The notes under the pieces: model-generated | Seen by the model: the letters and a program-made list of their open reading frames with translations, nothing else | Told to the model about the DNA's origin: nothing | The model's database searches: none | Assembly (NCBI GenBank): GCA_015680685.1 | Contig: MNCI01004170.1 | Coordinates: forward strand, 1,101,055-1,127,514 | Direction of reading: 5' to 3' | Source of the DNA: Gnetum montanum | Taxonomy: Eukaryota; Streptophyta; Gnetopsida; Gnetales; Gnetaceae | Length of the DNA stretch: 26,460 nucleotides | Translations under genes and position numbers: made by a program | Shown here: positions 1-7,930 of the stretch, one piece after another | Numbering within the stretch: position 1 is the first letter of the stretch | How the letters are laid out: each line of letters starts with the position of its first letter

Positions 1-1089
1 TTCTTCTTGATCTTTCCAAAAGTGTTCTTCTTGGATATTTCTAAGGAAAGATCACAGATTCCTAGGCGTGCATCTATAGTACTTATCCATGTCCTTCCCA
101 TTATTATTGGAAAGTCCCCTTTACCGTTGTTTACTTGTATCACTAGGAAATCAGCTGGGTACAACCACCCACACATAGTGGTAACAATGTCCTTCACCAG
201 TCCCAAGGGAACAGTGATGGAATAGTCAGCCAACTCTAGGCGAATATTTCTCTTTCTTAATGGAGGTAGGTTCCAGGCTTTGTACATCTCTTGCGATATT
301 AGGTTGACTCCGGAACCTGAGTCCAGAAGAGCTTTACATGGTTCATTTCCAGCAACTTGGAGATAGATCAGAGGGCTTCCAGGATCAAAGAATTTCCTAG
401 GAAGGTGGCCCACCTTAATCCAATCGGTAACGACATGTGTTAACATAACCGTATGCATTGAGCTCGGTGTTTGGTTTGAAGGTAGCTCTGAAGCCTTATT
501 TGATGGGAAGGCGTTCAGAGGTTCAACCGCTTGTGATTGTGAGGGCTTAGTTAGACTGTTGGTTCTAAAGAAATTTCTTTTCTTCATAAGGTTGTTAGAA
601 CCAACTGCGGGTTCAGGATTCACAACACTCGTGGCATTGCGTTGCTGTGGTTGAGTAGGGAGTTCCCCTTGCATTGCTAGAGCAGGTGGTAATGGAGCTA
701 TTGGTGTAAGAGTTGCGGATAGATTTGAAGGTTGGTATGATTATGGGTTATCTCCCCTAGGAGAAGGGGTTCTATAATACTCCCGAGCTTGGTAGTGATG
801 TTGTGGTGTAATGTGACTAACAGAGTCATGAAGAGAGATTGGATGCTACATGTAGCAGACATATGGGTCTGGTTGCCGATAGGGGTATTATTGCCTTGGT
901 GGTGGCATCCCCCATGACTATGGGTATTACCACTGTTGATGTTGCTCAATGGGTTGTGGTGGAGTTCCGCTTGGATAATATGTTAAATATTGGTGGAACT
1001 GCCTTGGGTTACCTTGGGGATAAGGTAACTGTCAAGGTGTTTGCCATTTATTAAGTCGTGGATTGAGTGCATACACCCCAGACTCTTAT
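1..1089 (-). pseudogene. Gag-protease linker and aspartic protease domain, element 1
   Basis: After the gag zinc knuckle the minus frame runs through a Pro/Gln-rich linker (about 455-1089) into a retroviral-type aspartic protease. The active site reads LLDSGSGVNLI, with the catalytic Asp codon at 321-323. Downstream are the expected LELAD, a hydrophobic strand and a PIIMGR motif (the flap and ILGR-like region). The enzyme would cut the Gag-Pol polyprotein inside the particle. The DSG triad is intact here, whereas element 2 has lost the Asp. The frame carries stops in the linker, for example just after the zinc knuckle, so it is a pseudogene. The reading frame continues past base 1 toward RT, which is outside the window. 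Confidence 0.85.
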
Positions 1090-2982
1090 AGATGTGAGAT
1101 CACTGGGCAACATCCCTTAGGATGGTCATATTGGCATATCTCGCATCCACCATCAGTGTTTGTATCTGAATCCACAACCTCTTCTGTGATGGCCATTCTT
1201 CCCTTACCCTTGTTACGTGCATTGTCCACTTCTCTTTTTTTCTTTTTCATGGTCACTACCTCACTTCCTAGACTCCTCTACAATTTTAAGAACAATTTCA
1301 AACCTACTATCCAGGGAGTCCCACATTTGGTCTACCTTTGCTGATACTTCGGTTGTTAACTTTTGGAGTGGAAAAGTTTTCCTATTCACCATCTCTTCGA
1401 GTGGTGACTCTTCTTCCTCCTCATAGAATCTCATTCCCCTTTTTTGAAGTGAAGGATCTCGATTGTACTCTTCCACACTTTCTCTCTTTCATAGCTCACC
1501 TTCTTCTTTGGCTACTTGCTCTAGCAATCTATGAATTTGATGAGACCTAAGCTCTGATAATCTCCCTTGGGCATACATCCCAAGGGTTCTTCTTGTTTCA
1601 TGTCTAAGTCCATCTACGAAATGGTGTAGTTGGTCCCACTGCGATTAACCATGGCTACGGCAACGATGTAACAGTACGTAATAGCAGCCCATGGTAGCAT
1701 CCAAGGGTTCATAATTTCCTTGCTTCCATCCTTGGATTTGCTTTCACAAGTTAGACACTCGAGAGTACATTTGGTAGTTATCATTAAACAGTTCTAACAT
1801 TGTACTCCACCTTCAAATGGATTCTAGTTCTAAGGACCGGTACCAGCTTTCAACTTCTTTCACTAGTCTCCTTGGGAACAACTTTAGTTTTTGTCATTCG
1901 TTTTCTATGTTCTACAAGGCACATGCATCATGGAATGCTTGTAAATGGTTTTGAGGATCAGCGTTGTATCCCCCTTCAAATCGTGGGATGTTGTTCATGT
2001 CTAACCTCTTGATCCTACTATCCTTTTGGTGCCTTGTTGGAACTCTTACGACCTCTGTTATATCTAGCATGCTTCTAGTTGCGAGTAGGGGTTCTTCATG
2101 GTCATCTCGTTCATAGCGTCTATGGTGTCTACGCGGTTCCCTACTCTCCCTTCTTCTATGTCATGATTCCTTAGAGTGCCCTCGTCCTCGTTCTCGACTA
2201 TCTTGTCGATGTTTTTCACTCTGTTTTCCTTTATCCACACAGATGGTTTCCTTATGACTGAATCTGAACAATGAAGGAGAGGGTGAATGTGACAATGAAG
2301 GTGAAGAAGAAGGAGAACCATCGCCATGATGGTGTTTTCTACCTTCTCTTCGATGGTCTAGGCCATGATCATGATCACGATTAGAACGTCTGGCCTTATC
2401 ATGTGTTTGTGTTCCTTCTTTGAACACTTCATGTTCATGGGTATTAGAACTAGGGTTGGTAATAGTGGAGTGAAGGTTCTGATACACCACCTCCTGACCA
2501 TCGTTAGAAGGAGGAACATTGTTTTGTGGAGAACTTGTTGAAGTAGGTTCACCACCCTCAATTTCACTCAAGACATGCAAAGCGTTATGGGACCATTTAC
2601 CCTTCAAGGATGTATAGTATCTTTCCTATCACAAGTCCCTTTGAAGCTGCGCTTCTGTGGGATGGTAGTCCCTTGTGTCATCATCACATGCAACATATTT
2701 TGCATACAAAAGCAACATGCCTATTCGTGAGAGAGCACGAAGAAGCATGTTGGGGACTGATCGATCTGGAGGCAACACTATGTTACCCTCCAAGTCTCTC
2801 CAACGCAGTTGTTCATCTTGGTGGAGAATATAGGTGAAATCAGGTACATACTCATCATGATGAGTATATACCACACGAAATTGTTGAGGAACTAACGGAT
2901 CTTGGTTACGTGTATTATGCTGCTGACTATCTCTTATGTTAGTCATAGGTGGTGAAGTGCTCTTATGCGAAGAAGAAGACAT
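1090..2982 (-). pseudogene. Gag, element 1 (decayed)
   Basis: Structural Gag protein of the retrotransposon. The start ATG at 2980-2982 opens a 117-codon N-terminal segment rich in Ser/Thr then Asp/His, and the same start context occurs in element 2 at 22625-22627. After one TGA the same frame continues through a Ser/His/Arg-rich linker (about 2161-2607) and a retrotransposon gag core (about 1261-2100). The core contains KLKLFPRRLVKE, WYRSLELES and a long helical C-terminus. A frameshift at the A-rich run near 1225-1250 leads into a zinc knuckle at about 1108-1146 with spacing C-x2-C-x3-H-x3-C, where the usual knuckle is C-x2-C-x4-H-x4-C. Several in-frame stops align with Gln or Arg codons in element 2, so the copy is dead but was once coding. 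Confidence 0.87.
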
Positions 2983-3106
2983 TTTGTCTTGTTTGGTGTG
3001 CGATTTATCATTGTCTTATCTTTCCTTGATTAACCTAAAGGTTTGTTCTAGCGTCCCAATGATATGAATGATTTTCTATGTTCTACGTAGCGCACAAACA
3101 ACTAAG
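2983..3106 (-). other. 5' leader of element 1
   Basis: Sequence between the PBS and the gag ATG. It has no coding potential and is only loosely alignable with the leader of element 2 (22628-22761). It would contain packaging and dimerisation signals, but none is identifiable by eye. Confidence 0.6.
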
Positions 3107-3124
3107 TCCCTAGCAACGGTGCCA
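3107..3124 (-). other. Primer-binding site, tRNA-Asp type (element 1)
   Basis: The minus strand reads TGGCACCGTTGCTAGGGA. It matches 15 of 18 bases of the complement of the 3' end of plant tRNA-Asp, and all three differences are transitions that remove CpG. It sits one base from the LTR end, as expected for priming minus-strand DNA synthesis. The equivalent site in element 2 is at 22762-22779. Confidence 0.85.
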
Positions 3125-3125
3125 A

Positions 3126-3919
3126 TGATGAGTGGTGAGGTACCCCTACACTCAACCATACGAATACAAGTGTTTCATGCATGATCCAGTCAAACTCCAA
3201 GGACTAAGTGCTTATGTGCCTTAATGGAACGAACACTCAGGGTTAATCAATCATTGTCCTCCCAAACTTACTTGTATTATCACGGTTGTATGGTTAAGTA
3301 AGCTTGAGGTATGTGATTTTTATAACTTTTATCTTTTTGATGTCTTATGCTAATAAGGGGAAGGGAAAGAGAACTAAGTGACTAACTTACATTAACTAAG
3401 TTCTAATTTTTCCTAACACTAGTATCCATTCCCACTTGTCGTACACATCCTGAACCAATGCAATGCTCTTGGGATTACCAAACGCTAATCGTTACTGGGT
3501 TATCAAGCGCTACACGCATGCTTGAAGTGGTTGTAATAAGTGTATTTAACTAAGGGGCTTGAAGGTTGAGAAAGATATTAATTAACTAGAAAAGCATTTA
3601 AACATTCAATAATAATTAATTACTATTTAGCTTAATCTGTATGCTGCAAGGTTTATCATAAAGTTCAGCTTTATTACCGTACACAAATGTGTGCTCAAGT
3701 ACAAATTTCTCGAATAAAGATCCGTTCACTATATGACTCCTACTGTGGGCACATAGAAATTATTCTATCTCTAGAATGGTAAAACTAGAAGAGTTTGGCT
3801 AAGGGTCTAACTCTAACTATCAGGAACAAAGGGCGCTACCTCTTATTTATAGAAGATGAGGCAGGACGCAATATCACGTGGCGGATGTGATATCGCGTAT
3901 GCGATATCGCGGATCATCA
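3126..3919 (-). repeat. LTR A, 5' LTR of element 1 (RATATC type)
   Basis: A 794-bp LTR bounded by TGATGAGTGG on the plus-strand left and TCATCA on the right, so the element-strand ends are TGATGA...TCATCA with TG...CA. It aligns along most of its length with LTR E (23808-24646). Element-strand order: U3 with three RATATC boxes (3870-3908), TATA box near 3843-3852, an AATAAA signal at 3670-3675, then U5 to the PBS. The sequence is diverged from LTR E by many substitutions, so the insertion is old. Confidence 0.9.
3843..3908 (-). promoter_or_regulatory. U3 promoter of LTR A: TATA box and three RATATC boxes
   Basis: On the minus strand a CTATAAATAA TATA box lies at about 3843-3852. Upstream of it are AATATC or GATATC boxes on the plus strand at 3870-3875, 3889-3894 and 3903-3908, spaced 19 and 14 bp. 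GATATC is palindromic, so either strand can bear the site. The same arrangement occurs in LTRs B and E, which argues that these boxes are conserved promoter elements. The binding protein is unknown. Confidence 0.6.
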
Positions 3920-4300
3920 AATATTAACTACAAAAGTAATAAATAAAAATAATAATTAAATAATTAAACTAAGCAAATGTTGCAGTGATGAAGTAATCTC
4001 GATCTTTATTTTCGGTCATGTGCGTGTCCAAGTACGTCACACTCAAATAAAGGTCTCGTACAATTACAATCATCACACTGTGGGCATGCACTGGGAGAAA
4101 GGGTTGAGAAGAACTAAAAATGAACTAATTTCTATCTACTAACTGAACACTAACTTACTGAAAAACTAACCTCTTTCTCGTGCATTCCATTGTTTATTTA
4201 TAGGCTCACAGGGGAACCACGATATCACGTATATGATATCACTAGCCAGGCCGCGATATCGCGTACCCGATATCGTGGTCTAATGAATCACAATTCATCA
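3920..4300 (-). repeat. LTR B, U3-R part of an LTR split by element 1
   Basis: Starting immediately after LTR A, the sequence aligns with the middle of LTRs A and E (AT-rich stretch, AATAAA signal on minus at 4005-4010, the CACTGTGGGCA segment, TATA box near 4193-4203, RATATC boxes) and ends with TCATCA at 4295-4300. The U5 side is missing from this position and is presumed to lie beyond element 1, off the window. At 4301 the sequence switches abruptly to ORF2 coding sequence on the plus strand, so this LTR belonged to an element that inserted into element 4. It may be a full 5' LTR or a solo LTR. Confidence 0.8.
4193..4274 (-). promoter_or_regulatory. U3 promoter of LTR B: TATA box and four GATATC boxes
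   Basis: A minus-strand TATA box (CCTATAAATAAA) lies at about 4193-4203. Perfect GATATC palindromes follow at 4221-4226, 4235-4240, 4255-4260 and 4269-4274, spaced 14, 20 and 14 bp. Two of them are embedded in larger CGCGATATCGCG-like palindromes. This is the best-preserved copy of the box array in the window. Confidence 0.6.
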
Positions 4301-4922
4301 CCATCTTTGATAGCCTTAACACACACAACCAAATAAATATCTATCTAAAGGAGTTGCATGTTGAAAAGATGATTGAATACAGGAAGCTTGCCAACCGTCG
4401 ATATGCAAACTTGGCAATGCTGACTATAGGGAGGCCAAGGTTAGAGTTAGAGAAGCAAGTGACTGGCTCTTACCTCATCTATGAGGCATAGTTCAAGCTC
4501 TACAAAGAGACTAAACAAAACTTAGAAGTGGCCAATGTGGAGCTTGATGTTCTTAGAAGCAAATTCATTGATTAAAGATCTATTTTTGAGAACCTGGTTA
4601 GATGAATAAGTGACTACTAGGAGCTACAAAACCTTATCTGTATGTTTGACATCTAATGTAAATAATTCACAACTTGGTTTAAAAATGTAAATGAGATATT
4701 TTCTATACTTTCATGCCCATGGATATTCTAGCACCAGGTCATTTAGATGAAGTAGCCTAGATAATTCACAAACCACGGGACAAGGAGAAAAAGATGAAGG
4801 AACTTCTAGATGCATTTTAACATTCAATAGTAGTAGGAAGGTAGCCTAGGCCTCCAATAGAGTAGGGACATGATGAAGGACCCTCAACATCACAGGAGCC
4901 TCCACATCCAAGCATAGTGTGA
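4301..4922 (+). pseudogene. ORF2 C-terminal fragment, coiled-coil protein of element 4
   Basis: Translated on plus, the fragment opens as IFDSLNTHNQINIYLKEL and continues through LANRRYANLAMLTIG, LEKQVTGSYLIYE and KETKQNLEVANVELDVLRSK. Each block aligns with the minus-strand ORF2 of element 2 (ILDGIDTYNKVEIHLKEL, LANLRYANLAMLIVE, LEKQVASSYLLYE, KDTKQKLETTNAEVKVLK). The tail KMKELLDAF, then SQEPPHPSIV and a TGA at 4920-4922, also matches KMKALLDAF and PQEPPLPRTI in element 2. Stops and at least one frameshift make it a pseudogene. The function is unknown; charged heptads suggest a coiled coil. Homology begins at the first bases after LTR B, so the N-terminal part was removed by insertion. Confidence 0.8.
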
Positions 4923-5141
4923 ATACTTCATCCCATCTTCATCCATCCAACAAGCACCTACTAATTTTTGATAAAAAGTATCCAATCTCTTTATACATTG
5001 TAGTAATTTTGTTGCCATCAAAAATGGTACTCAAAAATTATTATTTTTTTATTAGAATTAGTCAGTTAATTCCATACTTCTCCAAATTCTATCAAAAACT
5101 TGATCCCATTTTGTTCACTTAAGGATGAGTTTTTAGTTAGT
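4923..5141 (+). other. 3' UTR of element 4
   Basis: AT-rich noncoding sequence between the ORF2 stop and the PPT. Its last 30 bases (AAGGATGAGT followed by TTTAGTTAG) match the corresponding pre-PPT sequence of elements 2 and 3 on the opposite strand. No gene is visible here. Confidence 0.6.
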
Positions 5142-5151
5142 CATGGGGATA
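5142..5151 (+). other. Polypurine tract of element 4
   Basis: CATGGGGATA lies immediately before the TGATGA start of LTR F, equivalent to the CATGGGGGTA next to LTR E and TGTGGGGGTA next to LTR C on the minus strand. It is the plus-strand DNA primer site and fixes the element's orientation. Confidence 0.75.
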
Positions 5152-6023
5152 TGATGAAGTGTTAGTAAGTCAACTACATCAATGCATGCTCATCGACGTA
5201 GCACCATCGATATGTCTTAGAATGTGTTGGTGCATGTGCATCAACGCTGCTCCTCCCAAAGCCTTTATTAGTGCATACACCAGTTGCATTTATGACATCC
5301 TTAGTTAATCCCTTAGCTAAACTCTTTTAGTTTTCTTCTGTAGAAATTAGAGAAATTTTCCTTTGAGCGTCCATAATGTGGATTAGATTGATTGTACAAA
5401 ATTTTATTGCAATATGTACCTAAACATAGTTACATGAACAAAAATAAAATTGAGATTTCTTCTCTCCATTACAGTACTTGGATTTGTTTAAGTTTACTTT
5501 TAAGCATTCTACTTTATATGCAGTTTACTTTCTTATACGTAAGTGTTTAAAATCCTAATTCATAAGTAACATCGATATGACCACTTTGAGCATAATATAC
5601 CAACACTTTGTAATCCCAGCAATGAATACTTGGTACACTTAGCAATAAATAATTGGTAACCTAGTAGTCTTCGTATACATCCAGGATGTGTACAGAAAGT
5701 GGAAATGGATGCTTTACATTTATGATAGTTTAGTTATTAATTAGTAAAGTTAAATATTTTAACCCTTTCTTCAATTCATCATTTCACAAATAAAGAAAAT
5801 AATAAAAATTATAAAAATAAATTTCTTACACCTCAATCACACTTAGTCATATGAATATAGTTAACACAAGTAATTATTGAAAAGATAAAAACTAATAACT
5901 AAATATTTTACTATCTAAGAACATAAATCACTTAGATAGAAGAAGTCCACAAAATTTGATCAAATTATGCATACATACTTGTGATTCGTATGGTTGGGGG
6001 TAGGGAATACCCATTGCTAATAA
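5152..6023 (+). repeat. LTR F, 3' LTR of element 4 (decayed)
   Basis: Starts TGATGAAGTG after the PPT and ends near 6017-6023 in a degenerate form of the CTCATCA end. Landmarks shared with the reverse complements of LTRs C and D appear in order: CATCGACG-like boxes in U3 (5160-5260), an AATAAA at 5443-5448, the TGTACAGAAAGTGGAAATGGATGC segment around 5690-5713, the ATATGGTTGGGGGTAGG-like end and AT-rich blocks between. The TATA box position reads CTTTATTAG and looks inactivated. The right boundary is approximate. Confidence 0.72.
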
Positions 6024-6299
6024 TGTATTATAATATCTTTTCTATTTCTTGAACACAATGATATACATAAGTGTTCTTATTAATTCACTCAACATTGTCT
6101 TCAAAGCTTACGATCAAATCACACTGCGATTTGCATGATAAATCTTATTGGTCCAAAATCAATAGAATCCTTATCAAAAGCTTGCTAAATAGAAGGAAAA
6201 AAAGCTTACCCTTATTATCAAAGTTTTACTTATTAAGCAAATGATTTAATCAACTCATGTTTATTACTCCAATTATTGGGCTTCTTCTAATTCTTATGA
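6024..6299. other. Unassigned AT-rich sequence
   Basis: Between LTR F and the LINE remnant. AT-rich with no open frame or repeat that I could recognise. Confidence 0.5.
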
Positions 6300-7320
6300 T
6301 AGAATTGATCGTGTTATCCATTGATTTCTTTGGTCTACTAAATAACATAGATAAGGTTTTTGTAGAGTTTCTTAGGATATTTGCACTAGTAGCAAGAAAG
6401 ATGGAGGATTTGGCCTCATTAATTGCTATAACAAGGGTACTTTTATAGAAAAATGGATTACAAAGTGCATTAAAGGAGATGATGTTTGGATGCTTTATTT
6501 GAGAAAAAAACTTATGAAAGGACAACCTAAGAATGATAACATTTGGTCTTCTAATAACTTTCTTGACTATCTTCTTTTTCCTCAGGCCATTTCTATTCCT
6601 AGTTCTCCAATTCTTAAAGAAATTTAGAAGACATGTCACAAGCTTAGTAAATATTGGAATTACAATCATATTACAATTTCAGAAGCTATGCTTAAGCAAA
6701 TTAGTGCATGGAGGATTTCTTTTAATAAAAGCTCTTTGACACTAATGCATCTAGGTTATGTACCACTTAGAGCAGATTTGGTATCACTACAATTTGTTAT
6801 ATATGTATGCATGATAGATAGAATACTTGGAATGAAGCTTCTAGCCTCTATGATTTGAATAGAAAGAGGAAAAAAAATTTTAAAAATTAATATCTAATCT
6901 TCAGAATTTATTTAAATTTGAAAAAAATTTGCATTAGGATTTTCTAAATATTTTTTTGAAAATGATGGTAGATATATTTTTTATTTTAATTTGAAAGTTT
7001 CTTACAAGATTATTATAAAGAATGATTTTATTCATAACAAATTCAATAAGGCCTAGAAAATGCAATTATCATCATAGTTTTGAATGAGGAAAATAAAAGA
7101 TATCTAGAGAGATCCCACATTTCCTAAAATTCACACTTTTTTATGGTGTCTTATTCATCAAGGCCTTTGTATCAACACCCATCCTAAACATATGAGAAAT
7201 ATTTCTCCTCAATATCCTCTTCATCGAAGTAAAGGCTCATTTTCTCATGTTTTTTTTTCTTGTATGACTGTCTTGTTGCTTAGCATGCTTAGAAATGAAG
7301 ATTCAAAATTTGTAATAACT
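6300..7320 (+). pseudogene. LINE (L1-type) ORF2 remnant, 3' end with zf-RVT-like region
   Basis: On plus, the best frame reads a decayed GFCRVSW-like stretch then CTSSKKDGGFGLINCYNK and KWITKCIKGDDVW. This matches the 'W..iC..K..GGlGi....N.a...KW' signature that follows the RT domain in plant LINEs. About 700 bp downstream the frame reads PKIHTFLWCLIHQGLC, then a damaged Cys/His region and HVFFSC, which is the layout of the zf-RVT domain of plant non-LTR elements. Several stops and a degenerate AT-rich middle show long decay. The RT catalytic core is absent, as expected for a 5'-truncated LINE. Similarity may extend to about 7720 (a Trp-rich stretch and an Ala/Lys-rich tail), but this is weaker. 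Confidence 0.68.
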
Positions 7321-7365
7321 TTTAACTAAGCATTAATTAAGTCATTTTTGGTGGTTATTAATAAT

Positions 7366-7440
7366 GAGATATTAGCTGAGTGGTAAGACACTTGATTTGC
7401 AAGTTCTAGGTCATGGGTTCAATTTTGATGGGCAATGTTA
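7366..7440 (+). repeat. tRNA-like stretch, probable SINE head or tRNA pseudogene
   Basis: A perfect RNA polymerase III A box (TAGCTGAGTGG, consensus TRGYNNARNGG) at 7373-7383 is followed about 32 bp later by a B-box-like GGTTCAATTTT at 7416-7426, which keeps GGTTCAA but has lost the final CC. The intervening sequence can form only an imperfect anticodon arm and the acceptor ends do not pair, so it is not a functional tRNA gene. It lies at the 3' side of the LINE remnant, and a tRNA-derived SINE is the most economical explanation. The 3' limit of such a SINE is not visible. Confidence 0.5.
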
Positions 7441-7820
7441 AGTTATATAAAGTTTTGTACCTATGTTTTACTTATTTCAAGTTCCAACACCCTCATTCTT
7501 ATTGATTATCTTGCTTGATCTACTTCTTTTCTTTACATTTGGAAATGTCTTCAACCACCTATTCTTTACTCTATTTGGAAGCTTCAATGTGCAGTTATTT
7601 TTTAGTAACAAGAACATAACTATGACCTCTCTTCAAGAGTCAAATATCAAATTCTCAAAGATGCTACTTTTCAGCTACAAATTCAAGCAAAAAAGCTCAT
7701 AGTAAAAGCTAAATAATTAATTTTTTATAGTATTAATTTCTTTTTGTTTGGGTGAGAGGCCAACACATCTGACATGATGGGGGGAGGGGGGAGTGAAATT
7801 TGTCATCCTCCACATCACAC
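7441..7820. other. Unassigned; possible tail of the LINE, then G-rich run
   Basis: 7540-7720 translates on plus to a weak LINE-tail-like sequence (SIWKLQCAVIF, then RVKYQILKDATFQLQIQAKK). A G-run stretch (GGGGGGAGGGGGG) lies at about 7780-7792. No gene is supported. Confidence 0.35.
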
Positions 7821-7930
7821 ACCACATGCAAGGGAGCCAAAAAGTCATTATAAGAAAGCTAAAGAGTCATGTACCATGTGTAGGGGAGCCAAAGAGTCAC
7901 GCGCCACATGTAAGGGAGCCAAAGAACCAC
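7821..7930 (+). repeat. Short degenerate tandem repeat
   Basis: Three imperfect copies of a unit close to ACCACATGTAAGGGAGCCAA followed by AGAGTCA, at about 7821-7848, 7872-7900 and 7903-7930. The spacing is irregular because of an extra CTAAAGAGTCAT block. Possibly a decayed minisatellite; no function is implied. Confidence 0.55.

Larger units (their letters stand above)
1..3919 (-). mobile_element. Element 1: Ty3/gypsy retrotransposon, 5' portion
   Basis: Read on the minus strand this is LTR A, a tRNA-Asp-type PBS, a leader, gag and the protease; the window ends before RT, so the 3' part lies off the left edge. The coding part has one frameshift and several in-frame stops but is otherwise colinear with element 2 at 16546-22627. 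It appears to have inserted into LTR B: the sequence right after its last TCATCA (position 3920) continues as the interior of a related LTR. The target-site duplication cannot be tested because the other end is missing. PBS type and gag/protease character suggest the Athila/Tat side of Ty3/gypsy; that placement is inferred. Confidence 0.9.
4301..6023 (+). mobile_element. Element 4: 3' end of a plus-strand copy of the same family
   Basis: The plus strand carries, in order, the C-terminal part of ORF2, a 3' UTR, a PPT and a 3' LTR (LTR F). Everything upstream of 4301 is replaced by LTR B on the opposite strand, so element 4 is the oldest layer of the nest. It is strongly decayed: several stops in ORF2 and no recognisable TATA box in LTR F. 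It is colinear with the minus-strand 3' end of element 2 (12379 down to 11282). Confidence 0.82.

Noticed and set aside
3060-4650. CRISPR-like interpretation of the spaced GATATC motifs
   Set aside because: Units are only 6-12 bp inside LTR promoters of a plant retrotransposon; no repeat-spacer structure.
6250-6669. 139-codon minus-strand ORF
   Set aside because: It is the antisense shadow of the LINE remnant, whose plus-strand frame carries recognisable motifs.
7366-7440. Functional tRNA gene
   Set aside because: A box is good but the B box lacks its final CC and the acceptor and T stems do not pair.
7780-7792. G-run as a polypurine tract of another retrotransposon
   Set aside because: No LTR start or related internal sequence follows on either side.
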